Below, piece after piece: positions 17,978 to 24,892 of a stretch of DNA of 64,000 nt. The notes under the pieces are model-generated. The model was not told where the DNA came from. It saw nothing but the letters and a program-made list of their open reading frames with translations, and did no database searches. The position numbers were made by a program, and so were the translations under genes. Within the stretch, counting starts at the first letter, position 1; every line of letters starts with the position of its first letter. This DNA is from Lacticaseibacillus casei DSM 20011 = JCM 1134 = ATCC 393 (lineage in GTDB: Bacteria; Bacillota; Bacilli; Lactobacillales; Lactobacillaceae), in contig NZ_AP012544.1 of the NCBI RefSeq assembly GCF_000829055.1, forward strand, positions 1,426,001 to 1,490,000, written 5' to 3'.

Positions 17978-18350
17978 TTTGCCTGTACCCCCCTTTCATT
18001 TCTTTCCAAAGAAAAAGCTTGTATATCAGCACCTGTAGGCCTTCTTGCGCTGCTTGCCATATTCATCTACTGTACTTTTGTAAGCATGGCAAATGCCGGT
18101 ATATCAACGTTTGAAGGCTATGACGTGACCCATATAAAATATTTTTATAATTACACATTTTTGGAGAGAAGACCACTTTGTTATGTGAGGTCCCTCTCTA
18201 CGCCTACGGGGGCGGGTGTTACAGCTTTTTAACTTTTTGAATGTGTTATTTAATATTTGTTGTCCATTATTTATTGTTTATGGTTCATCATTTTAAATTC
18301 TAATGGGTTAAGCGATGGCTGTGCAAGGCAATCAATTGTCGCCTGCTGTA
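17978..18350. other. Non-coding region upstream of terS, candidate cos/pac
   Basis: No convincing gene. It holds an AT-rich run, then a GC-rich island at 18198-18222 (CCTACGGGGGCGGGTG) just 5' of terS, the usual place of a packaging site. A similar CGGGGGCG island occurs at 26971. The cos assignment is a guess from position and composition. Confidence 0.3.
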
Positions 18351-18353
18351 CCC

Positions 18354-18390
18354 TGCATATATATATACGTAATGAGTGCGCCATTTTTTG
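18354..18390 (-). promoter_or_regulatory. Conserved late-promoter-like motif, copy B
   Basis: On the minus strand it reads AAAAAATGGCGCACT, CATTACG, TATATATATATG, almost the same as copy A at 13207-13243. It lies about 380 bp upstream of terS and just beyond the terminator of the resolvase gene, so it could start the packaging and head transcript independently. An ArpU-like late activator is a possible partner, but none is visible in the window. Confidence 0.5.
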
Positions 18391-18401
18391 TCTTGGCATA
18401 G

Positions 18402-18422
18402 AAAAAGAGCCAACCCTTGGCT
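18402..18422 (-). terminator. Terminator behind the resolvase gene
   Basis: The minus strand forms AGCCAA-GGG-TTGGCT followed by CTTTTT. It ends the resolvase transcript before the terS region. Confidence 0.7.
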
Positions 18423-18459
18423 GACCCTTGCTTATGTATAAAGGTGACACAACATGGAG

Positions 18460-19020
18460 CTAACTCTCTATTTGCTTAAAACGTCTTTTTAAAGTTGTTT
18501 CACTTATTCCAGTTATTCTTCTAATTCTTCTATACGAAAGATTTTTTTCGCGAAGCCTAAATGCTTTTCTGATATCATCTTCAGAATATGTATTTGGACG
18601 TCCCTCTTTGAAGTGAGGGTTGTGCGCTCTGGCATATTGTTTTCCTTCTTGAGTTCTTGAAACTATCATGTCTCGTTCAAATTGTGCAAAAGCTGAGAAT
18701 ACTGTAAACACAAGTCTACCTGTTGGAGTGTTATCAATGGTTCCTAAATTCAGAATCATTACTGAAATATTCTTGTCAAACAGTCGCTGAATCACTTCTA
18801 GTGCTTCTTTGGTATTTCGTGCGAATCTGTCAAGTTTTGTTACAATCAGCTTGTCACCTGGTTGCATCAAGCAAATCATTTCTTTAAAAGCAGGTCTTAC
18901 CATAGTTGTTCCAGTGTACTTTTCTGAGTAAATCCTTATTGCTCCTGCCTGCTTTAACGTTTGTATTTGGACACTTAGATTCTGTCCGTCAGTGCTTACA
19001 CGTGCATATCCATAAATCAT
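18460..19020 (-). CDS. Serine recombinase, resolvase/invertase type
   Basis: Product of 186 residues. It starts MIYGYARVSTDGQNLSVQ with the catalytic serine (YARVSTDGQN), then IVTKLDRFARNTKEAL, FSAFAQFERDMIVSRT and a C-terminal helix-turn-helix (RRIRRITGISETTLKRRF). The size is that of plasmid/transposon resolvases or DNA invertases, not of large serine integrases. ATG at 19020 is preferred, with GAGGTG upstream; an in-frame ATG at 19080 lies before a terminator-like hairpin. The gene is divergent from the LPXTG/glycosyltransferase pair, and together they form a cassette inserted between the phage HNH gene and terS. It may have mobilised the cassette, resolve multimers, or flip DNA; no inverted crossover sites were found. 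Confidence 0.9.
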   Translation of the reverse strand: MIYGYARVSTDGQNLSVQIQTLKQAGAIRIYSEKYTGTTMVRPAFKEMICLMQPGDKLIVTKLDRFARNTKEALEVIQRLFDKNISVMILNLGTIDNTPTGRLVFTVFSAFAQFERDMIVSRTQEGKQYARAHNPHFKEGRPNTYSEDDIRKAFRLREKNLSYRRIRRITGISETTLKRRFKQIES

Positions 19021-19038
19021 AAATACACCTCGATCAAT

Positions 19039-19074
19039 AAAAAAAGCAGTCCGCAATTTTAAGTTGCAGACTGC
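19039..19074 (-). terminator. Leader hairpin with T-run in front of the resolvase
   Basis: The arms GCAGTCCGCAA (19046-19056) and TTGCAGACTGC (19064-19074) pair with one G-U mismatch. On the minus strand a run of seven T follows, then the GAGGTG ribosome site. The hairpin lies between a possible promoter (TATAGT near 19095) and the gene, so it acts either as an attenuator or as a terminator of upstream transcription. Confidence 0.6.
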
Positions 19075-19251
19075 TTCCATTTCTTAAACAATGAAACTAT
19101 ATCACAGAGTTATAAAGAAGTCTATCCCCTGAAAATGAATAGTTTGTTAGAAAAACGCAGTCTGTCATGGTACTATTAACCTCATTCCTTGCTAACAGAG
19201 ATTCATACTACAACTTAAAAGTTATGGACGATCTCATAAGGAGGAATATTT

Positions 19252-19428
19252 ATGTCACAAACTGGAAACTTAGGAAGATCCGCAGCTTTAGTGGGAGCTG
19301 CCACTTTACCTGTAACTGGTGAACATATTTTTAACTTTTTGCCAATAGTTGGAAGTGTTTTAATTTTAGCTATTGCACTTTTTAGTGGGTACAATTTTTT
19401 CCTTAGAAAATGGTATAACGTTAAATGA
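19252..19428 (+). CDS. 58-residue protein consisting of an LPXTG sorting signal
   Basis: ATG at 19252 is preceded by AAGGAGG at ideal spacing. The protein starts MSQTGNLGRSAALVGAAT, then LPVTGE, a hydrophobic segment of about 24 residues (FLPIVGSVLILAIALF...) and the basic tail FLRKWYNVK. Motif, membrane helix and positive tail are the three parts of a sortase A substrate, but only 18 residues precede the motif and no Sec signal peptide is seen. Its TGA overlaps the ATG of the glycosyltransferase (ATGA), so the two are co-translated. After sortase cleavage only a roughly 22-residue Ser/Gly/Ala-rich peptide would be linked to the wall. I infer a tethering or partner role for the neighbouring glycan synthase; no function is known to me. 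Confidence 0.8.
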   Translation: MSQTGNLGRSAALVGAATLPVTGEHIFNFLPIVGSVLILAIALFSGYNFFLRKWYNVK

Positions 19429-20696
19429 TTGGTTCGAGTCTTCAACCATACATTTATAGCCTAAATATTTTCATTCTATGTATGAGTGCATTAGGCTTAT
19501 TGAGGATGTTTATCACTTTCTGGTTTGCAAATGTGTATGACTATCAGTTTATAAAATACAGATATGCTCATCACAGGAGGATAAAGCGTTTTAGTCCTTC
19601 AATATCAGTTATTGTTCCCGCTTTTAATGAAGAAAAGGCCATAATCCAAACACTGGCCTCAATTTGCAGAAGTACTTATAAAAAAATCAGCATTGTAGTA
19701 GTTGATGATGGTTCGTCTGATAACACAGCTATTTTGGTCAAAGAATTTATCGAAGTTCATCCTGATAATGATATCAAACTGATTCAGCAACCAAACTCAG
19801 GAAAGTCTGTAGCAATCAATAACGCCCTGTTTAATTATGACAATTCTGTCCTAACAATGGTTCTCGATGCCGATTCTCTCCTAAAAGAAGATGCCATAGA
19901 GAAAATGGTCAAATGGTTTTTGAACCCCAAAATAGTCGCACTTGCTATGAACGTGAAGATGTTAACCTTACCAACCTTTATTGGAGAATGCCAGCGTTTT
20001 GAATTCATAAGTGCTTATAGAGGTAAATGCGCTGAACACGTCTTGAAAACGCTTTACATCATAGGAGGCATTGGGTCTACTTTTAGAACAGATAAGCTTA
20101 AAAATATTGGTGGATACGACACGAACACTCCGACCGAAGACATTGATCTGACTTTAAAACTTCTCTCTAGGTATGGTAATAAAGATAACATTATAGGATA
20201 TGCCAATGATGCAGTAGCCTATACCCAACCTGTGAAAAAGTTTAAATCTTTGATCAAACAGAGATATCGTTGGAAATATGGACGCTTCATAGCATTCGTA
20301 AAATATCACAATTTATTTTTCAACATGGATAAAAAGTTTAGTAAGATGCTAACTTTTTTCCAGTTGCCGCTTGCAGTTTTCCAGGAACTATTTATGCTTG
20401 TAGAACCTTTTGTGTATTTGTATTTATTATTTGTTACAATTTATTTCCAAGATTTAGGAATGTTTATTGCGATGGTGTCTTACGTGTTTGTAGTTATTTC
20501 ATTATCAGTAACAGCTTCGAGAGAATCGTTAAAATCAAAGTTGTTGCTTCTGTGTACCGCACCATTCAATTTTTTTCTTTCTTACATTTTGACAATTGTT
20601 GAATATGTTTCATTGATTAACTCTATACTTCACTTACATTCTATAGTTGACTATAATAACAACCATGCAAATTGGAGTCATGTAGAGCGCCTATGA
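19425..20696 (+). CDS. Membrane glycosyltransferase family 2, processive type
   Basis: Product of 423 residues. A transmembrane helix at about 13-34 is followed by the catalytic domain. Visible motifs are VVVDDGSSDN (DDG 94-96), LDADS (148-150), TPTEDIDLTLKL (TED 237-239) and QRYRW (279-283). The last is the QxxRW motif of polymerising synthases such as those for PNAG, cellulose and hyaluronan. Three to four more membrane segments follow (about 313-340, 346-363, 374-400). It probably polymerises a surface polysaccharide from a nucleotide sugar at the membrane; the sugar cannot be told. It is translationally coupled to the mini-LPXTG gene and ended by a strong terminator. It is AT-rich and on the opposite strand to the phage genes, so it is a cargo gene. 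Confidence 0.92.
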   Translation: MIGSSLQPYIYSLNIFILCMSALGLLRMFITFWFANVYDYQFIKYRYAHHRRIKRFSPSISVIVPAFNEEKAIIQTLASICRSTYKKISIVVVDDGSSDNTAILVKEFIEVHPDNDIKLIQQPNSGKSVAINNALFNYDNSVLTMVLDADSLLKEDAIEKMVKWFLNPKIVALAMNVKMLTLPTFIGECQRFEFISAYRGKCAEHVLKTLYIIGGIGSTFRTDKLKNIGGYDTNTPTEDIDLTLKLLSRYGNKDNIIGYANDAVAYTQPVKKFKSLIKQRYRWKYGRFIAFVKYHNLFFNMDKKFSKMLTFFQLPLAVFQELFMLVEPFVYLYLLFVTIYFQDLGMFIAMVSYVFVVISLSVTASRESLKSKLLLLCTAPFNFFLSYILTIVEYVSLINSILHLHSIVDYNNNHANWSHVERL

Positions 20697-20747
20697 ACGC
20701 ATATGAGGTATGCAGTAATTTCCTCATATTTTATAAAACTTTACCCT

Positions 20748-20778
20748 AAACGGCTTTTCAAAGGAAAAGCCGTTTTTT
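20748..20778 (+). terminator. Terminator of the LPXTG/glycosyltransferase pair
   Basis: AAACGGCTTTTC, a short loop, then GAAAAGCCGTTTTTT. A perfect stem with a T-run, 50 bp after the glycosyltransferase stop. Confidence 0.9.
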
Positions 20779-20811
20779 GAATATGTTAAATCATACCCAT
20801 CAACCTTATCG

Positions 20812-21099
20812 TCATTGAATGTATAAGTTCTTGTCTTCCATTACCACTTGCCAGCCGGCATCTTTTACCTCGTCCGTAAGTTGACTAATTGCTTCATTGT
20901 TTAAATCTGCCAGCTGGATAGTAATCAGTCCAGTGTCGCATCCACGCGTCATTAGCCTGTCGTTAATTATTTGCCTATACTCCATTAAATCCTCACTAGC
21001 TTCAATGACTTCTGTGGGTGTCAAGATTTGACCACTAGGTTGCTCTCCCTGTGCCAAGTATTCAACATTATCTTTAAAATCATCATCATTGCCATTCAT
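20812..21099 (-). CDS. Hypothetical phage protein, 95 residues
   Basis: Not recognised. It is acidic, begins MNGNDDDFKDNVEYLAQGEQ and ends GWQVVMEDKNLYIQ; the end resembles small alpha/beta proteins (GLITIQLADLNNEA...). ATG at 21099 has AGAGG about eleven bases upstream. In the ancestral phage it directly followed the HNH gene, whose restored frame would end in a TGA overlapping this ATG, so it belonged to the early-to-late operon between HNH and terS. Confidence 0.6.
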   Translation of the reverse strand: MNGNDDDFKDNVEYLAQGEQPSGQILTPTEVIEASEDLMEYRQIINDRLMTRGCDTGLITIQLADLNNEAISQLTDEVKDAGWQVVMEDKNLYIQ

Positions 21100-21131
21100 T
21101 GTTTGTTACCTCTTTTTTCTCTGACGAATTG

Positions 21132-22130
21132 TCAACTCAAGTGCAACTTTTTACCCATGAAGACTTCTGATGGCGTCTTCCAGCCTAAGACCTTGCGTGG
21201 TCGATTATTCAGTTGTTCAATGTAAGTCTCAATTTCCTGGTCGCTCTGAAGGTCTAGGTCTGTGTTCTTGGGAAAGTATTCTCTAATCAGTCCGTTGGTG
21301 TTTTCGTTAGTTCCTCGTTGTTGAGGCGCGTGTGGGTCAGGAAAGAAGACCTTTGTATTCAGACGTTCTGCCAGCTCCCTGTACCGGGCAAACTCCCTTC
21401 CACGGTCAGGAGTCACTGTTCTTACTCGGTTAGCTGGTAAGGCACCAAGCAGCTCAATCATGACGTCTCTAACAGTGTCAGCTTTTGCGTTGGCCGTTCG
21501 CTTCGAAAGCAGATAGCGTGATTTACGGTCAACTAATGTTACTAATGCAGAGTGTCCTGTTTTACCGCGTACTGTATCGCCTTCCCAGTGACCAAACCAG
21601 CTGCGATTTTCTGCCGACCGGGGTCGGTCGTGAATTGATGGCACGTCATTGAAGCGCCCCCGGCGTTCATTTATGGTGCCTTTGATTTTGCGCGTCTTGC
21701 CTCGGTGTCGAAGCAGCCTTGGTAGCCCGCGAGCACCATGGCTCTTCAATGGAACGCCGAGATTATCTAGGTAGATACCTCTGTAGATAGTCGAATAGCT
21801 GATGCGAATAGGACTGCCTTCTAGTGACAAGCGACCGGCAATCTGCTCAGGGGACCAATGTAGCACCGTGATATATCGAATGACAGCGTCACGAGTCCCC
21901 GGTCGATCGAGGATCCGAGGACGCCTGCTAGCCAAGCGAACCCGCCGGTAGCGGTCCTGAGCGGTGGCTGCCGAATAGCTCCGCCAGCCGCCGTTACGTG
22001 CAATTTCACGGCTGACTGTACTCTTGGAACGACCTATCTCTTTGGCGATGGTATCAAGAGTTTTGCCTGTAGAGATACCAAGCAGTATCGATTCACGGTC
22101 TTTTAAGATAAGATGGGTGTACGGACTCAT
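21132..22130 (-). CDS. IS30-family transposase
   Basis: Product of 332 residues (MSPYTHLILKDRESILLGIS) with the N-terminal helix-turn-helix TLDTIAKEIGRSKSTVSREI and a core with GHWEGDTVRGKTGHS, VTPDRGREFARY and HAPQQRGTNENTNGLI, the IS30 DDE residues. It is a third kind of IS30, different from the two near terL. Arginine- and GC-rich codon use sets it apart from the phage. Its stop codon is formed at the very end of the element and borrows its last base from the flank. Full-length and apparently intact. Confidence 0.94.
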   Translation of the reverse strand: MSPYTHLILKDRESILLGISTGKTLDTIAKEIGRSKSTVSREIARNGGWRSYSAATAQDRYRRVRLASRRPRILDRPGTRDAVIRYITVLHWSPEQIAGRLSLEGSPIRISYSTIYRGIYLDNLGVPLKSHGARGLPRLLRHRGKTRKIKGTINERRGRFNDVPSIHDRPRSAENRSWFGHWEGDTVRGKTGHSALVTLVDRKSRYLLSKRTANAKADTVRDVMIELLGALPANRVRTVTPDRGREFARYRELAERLNTKVFFPDPHAPQQRGTNENTNGLIREYFPKNTDLDLQSDQEIETYIEQLNNRPRKVLGWKTPSEVFMGKKLHLS

Positions 22131-22223
22131 AGTCGAGTTCTCCTTGTAGTTGGTCTTGTGGTGATTCCATTTTACAAGGACTCAGGCTATGAGTCTTTTC
22201 TATTTGACTAATTTGTTGCACTT
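21133..22223 (-). mobile_element. IS30-family element interrupting the HNH gene, about 1.09 kb
   Basis: The inverted ends are CTCAAGTGCAAC at the left (21137-21147) and GTTGCACTTGAA at the right (22215-22226). GAATTGT occurs at both junctions (21126-21132, 22224-22230), and removing the element with one copy restores the HNH reading frame. A 7-bp duplication would be long for IS30 (usually 2-3 bp), so part of it may belong to the terminal repeats. Confidence 0.75.
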
Positions 22224-22745
22224 GAATTGTAAATCCGTCCTCAAAACTTTCGTCCAAAATGTGCGATCCAAATGTTTCAATTTGGTGTCCCCGTGTGTTT
22301 GCTGACTGATTATCTGTTCTAGCTTTGTCTTCCTAAAGTGACACTTGTAGCACAAGCACCATAGGTTGGCTGAATCTAATGCTTGCTCTGGTGAACACCG
22401 TCTTGGCACGATATGGTCGACTATCTTTCGCTCTTGAACAATGTTGCCACACACTTGACAGGTTGCTCCATCACGGGCATATGTGGCGTCTCGTACCTTT
22501 GTCCACCTTGATGAATGGTAAAATGCTTTTGCAACTGGGTCTCGCTCTGTTTGGTCGTACCTTTTGCCCTTGCTTGATTTGACTGCCGTTGCCAACTTTG
22601 ACCGCCTGTAGCTGGCCTTCTTGGCTTGCCATTGCTGCTCATGTATGGCCTTATGCTTTGCACAGTACCTTTCAGAAACTGGCACTATTGCATGGCATAA
22701 CGGCTCATTGCATTCATGCACCTGTTGCTTCTTTCGCTTATTCAA
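22200..22745 (-). CDS. Phage HNH endonuclease, C-terminus replaced by IS30
   Basis: Product of 181 residues. N-terminal Cys cluster (CNEPLCHAIVPVSERYCAKH), then the HNH core CQVCGN ... KIVDHIVPR ... NLWCLCYKCHFRKTKLE. HNH proteins next to terminase genes help cos cleavage in many Gram-positive siphophages. The last eight residues (after QF) are encoded by the IS30 end; the original would have continued VREKRGNKQ and stopped at the ATG of the next gene. The HNH core is complete, so activity may survive. The start is TTG at 22745, overlapping the SSB stop. Confidence 0.85.
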   Translation of the reverse strand: MNKRKKQQVHECNEPLCHAIVPVSERYCAKHKAIHEQQWQAKKASYRRSKLATAVKSSKGKRYDQTERDPVAKAFYHSSRWTKVRDATYARDGATCQVCGNIVQERKIVDHIVPRRCSPEQALDSANLWCLCYKCHFRKTKLEQIISQQTHGDTKLKHLDRTFWTKVLRTDLQFKCNKLVK

Positions 22746-23149
22746 AATGGCAAGTCGCTATCCTTAACAAGCCCATTTAATTTTGTACTAAGCGAGTTAA
22801 CCGTTGCATCACTCAGCTGTGGTGATGAATCCCTTGATGCATCATTGTGTGGCTTAGTGGAGAGCAAATAGAAATGATTAACCACCACACTCCACCCAAA
22901 GCGCACCTCACCATTTTCATCTGCATATTTGCTGGTCTTAATTGAGCCAACAATGCCAATCTTGTCACCCTTGCTTGTTAACCGGTTAAAGTTTTCCGCT
23001 TGATGTCCAAAAAGTGTGATGGGTATAAAGTCAGTGTCAATCTTGTCACTTGATTTATAGATTCGCTTGATGGCCAACAGACTTGTTAAAACACCATTGC
23101 CAATTTTGGGGTCCATTGCGATGCGTCCAATTGCTGAGTAATTATTCAT
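22742..23149 (-). CDS. ssb: Single-stranded DNA-binding protein
   Basis: Product of 135 residues beginning MNNYSAIGRIAMDPKIG, an OB-fold SSB with ITLFGHQAENFNRL and KGDKIGIVGSIKTSKY. The C-terminus DSDLPF is the acidic tip by which SSB recruits replication and repair partners. It is shorter than host SSB (about 160-170 residues), as is usual for phage copies, and its Gln/Gly linker is reduced. It overlaps the upstream gene by eight bases. This is the only clear replication-accessory gene in the early region. Confidence 0.88.
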   Translation of the reverse strand: MNNYSAIGRIAMDPKIGNGVLTSLLAIKRIYKSSDKIDTDFIPITLFGHQAENFNRLTSKGDKIGIVGSIKTSKYADENGEVRFGWSVVVNHFYLLSTKPHNDASRDSSPQLSDATVNSLSTKLNGLVKDSDLPF

Positions 23150-23936
23150 GATTTGTTCTCCTATCTAATTCCTGTTCCAACTTTATGTATTTTGTGTGCA
23201 TCAATTCATTAAAGGTGTATTTATCTTTGCCTGAGTTGACAAAATCCTTTAATACTTTGACTTGAAACTTGATTAATGAGTTATCAACAACTTGATTTAT
23301 GTATTCTTCATGTTGACCAATAAAAGCCTGCACATCGTCATCAGTAGTGTCTAGGTCGGCCATTAGGTCATCCCATTCGGTAAGTATGTGCAATTCCTTT
23401 GTGTGGCTGTTAGGTTGCTTCGGTTGCCTATGCGGATGGCAATACTTGCACACCTTATTTAACTTGCTATTGAATTGCCTTGGTGACTGGTTGAAGTTCA
23501 CCATCGTTTCCCGTTGCCCAACCCTGAGCACACTTTCTGCCCAAGTCCTAGTGTTAGCATTCTTAAACAGCTCTGGTAGCCTTTCTAGTGCTTCCAATAC
23601 TTCACTTTGGTTACTTACATGTGGCTCCATTCCTGCCAGCATCTGGGACTTGGTAAGCTCTCTGGCGGCATCCTTATTGACACGTCTGTAATAATCCTTG
23701 GCAGCGTACTTGATGCGCCACTTTAGGCTCGGCAGGTCACGTTGTATAGCAAGGGTCACATATTTGTCAGTCCATGTACGAAGCCGGTGACTAAGGAGTT
23801 CAATCAGAAGCTCCTGGCTTGCGTCTCTTTGGCTCATGCGTAGCTCATAAGCCAGCTTTGAAGCGTTACTGAGGAAGGCTGGCGTTGATATAAGCTCCTT
23901 TATTGTCTTTTCATTCAGCAACTTACTTGTCGCCAC
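23142..23936 (-). CDS. Unrecognised early protein, 264 residues
   Basis: Not recognised. Seen: a helical basic N-terminal part (ASQELLIELLSHRLRTW, LKWRIKYAAKDYYRRVNKDA) that loosely resembles sigma-factor-like or helix-turn-helix DNA-binding proteins, then VCKYCHPHRQPKQPN with a CxxC pair, and an acidic C-terminal half. It lies between the small membrane gene and ssb, overlapping both (14 and 8 bp), so it is part of the early operon. Possible roles are a transcription activator or a replication accessory protein. The sigma-like reading is weak. Confidence 0.5.
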   Translation of the reverse strand: MATSKLLNEKTIKELISTPAFLSNASKLAYELRMSQRDASQELLIELLSHRLRTWTDKYVTLAIQRDLPSLKWRIKYAAKDYYRRVNKDAARELTKSQMLAGMEPHVSNQSEVLEALERLPELFKNANTRTWAESVLRVGQRETMVNFNQSPRQFNSKLNKVCKYCHPHRQPKQPNSHTKELHILTEWDDLMADLDTTDDDVQAFIGQHEEYINQVVDNSLIKFQVKVLKDFVNSGKDKYTFNELMHTKYIKLEQELDRRTNHE

Positions 23937-24111
23937 CTTTGTTTACCAGAGGGTCAATGATTGCTGTTGCTAGGCAAATAAGCAAAAGTGTCAACCAGTA
24001 AGTGCCAATGTTAGCCCATGGCAATTGTGTGATACCTGCGATGTTTGCAATTGTTAGGAACCAGCCGACTGAGTTAAGAACGTTAAATGCGAAATTATCT
24101 TTGTTTTCCAT
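23923..24111 (-). CDS. Small membrane protein, 62 residues
   Basis: Two hydrophobic segments (about 10-28 and 35-53: YWLTLLLICLATAIID) and a charged end (NKGGDK). Not recognised. ATG at 24111; the preceding bases ACAAGAAAGAAAG give a moderate ribosome site. It overlaps the next gene by 14 bp, which supports it being real and translated with it. Confidence 0.55.
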   Translation of the reverse strand: MENKDNFAFNVLNSVGWFLTIANIAGITQLPWANIGTYWLTLLLICLATAIIDPLVNKGGDK

Positions 24112-24172
24112 GTGTATGTACTTTCTTTCTTGTTTATGGTATGGTATTAATTGGGGTGCGGGACACTAATTT

Positions 24173-24796
24173 TCATTTTACAAAAGAAAAGTAAAAAGGC
24201 TTGTTAAGGTGTAACGTGCCATTAGCTGACCCTGCTACTGATGTGTTGCTTAACCCATTTGCCTCTGCTGCTGACTTGATGCTACGGTATTCTTGAAATG
24301 AACCGTCATCGTTCACTTTCCGAACCGAACGACCATGCCCACCAGCTGATTTCATCAATTTTTGACGATGCACTTTGTTCAAGTTGTCTTTGCGCGTTAT
24401 AAACTCTAGGTTAGAAGCGCAGTTGTTCAACTTGTTGTCATCAATATGTGAGACTTCTTTAAGTTTCCACTTATTGTCACAGAATGTAAGAGCAATCAGC
24501 CTATGCACGCCTGTAAATAATGCCTTATTGTCATCTTTCACCACATGAACAGCTTTATAACCACAATTATTTACACGTTGCAAAAGCGGCCTATTGAATT
24601 TCCGGCTATAAACCATGCCAGACTGACTAACTGCATAATGGCTAAAAGGTGCTGGGCATTGTACTACTTCTGGCAAATATGGGCTGTTTAGAGGCAACTT
24701 ATCACCAATTTGATATAAGTCACGCAGGTCAACCTTTGCAACAATAACAGCTATCGCTTCAAAATCAACATATGGCTCTTTTTCAATTGTATTCAT
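24173..24796 (-). CDS. HNH homing-type endonuclease (NUMOD4-HNH-NUMOD1)
   Basis: Product of 207 residues. An N-terminal NUMOD4-like part (HYAVSQSGMVYSRKFNRPL) is followed by the HNH_3 core (VHRLIALTFCDN, VSHIDDNKLNNCASNLEFIT) and a C-terminal NUMOD1-like DNA-binding part (FQEYRSIKSAAEANGLSNTS). Such free-standing homing enzymes are phage parasites that spread into neighbouring loci. It has its own space, with AGGAGAA-type bases upstream of the ATG and an AT-rich gap to the replication gene. The usual target would be a sequence near or in an adjacent gene. Confidence 0.88.
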   Translation of the reverse strand: MNTIEKEPYVDFEAIAVIVAKVDLRDLYQIGDKLPLNSPYLPEVVQCPAPFSHYAVSQSGMVYSRKFNRPLLQRVNNCGYKAVHVVKDDNKALFTGVHRLIALTFCDNKWKLKEVSHIDDNKLNNCASNLEFITRKDNLNKVHRQKLMKSAGGHGRSVRKVNDDGSFQEYRSIKSAAEANGLSNTSVAGSANGTLHLNKPFYFSFVK

Positions 24797-24892
24797 TACT
24801 TTTTCTCCTGTCGTTTTATCCTATATAATCTATTATATCACGTTTTTACTTTTTCCTAAGCTTTCAGCTACTGTCCTATTCTATTTTCTATC

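Noticed and set aside
17641..18232. Plus-strand open frames opposite terS
   Set aside because: No ribosome site; they mirror the terS codons and run into AT-rich non-coding DNA.
18460..19020. Resolvase as the prophage integrase
   Set aside because: 186 residues with an invertase-type C-terminus; large serine integrases are over 450 residues. It lies within the genome, not at the junction, and is linked to the cargo genes.
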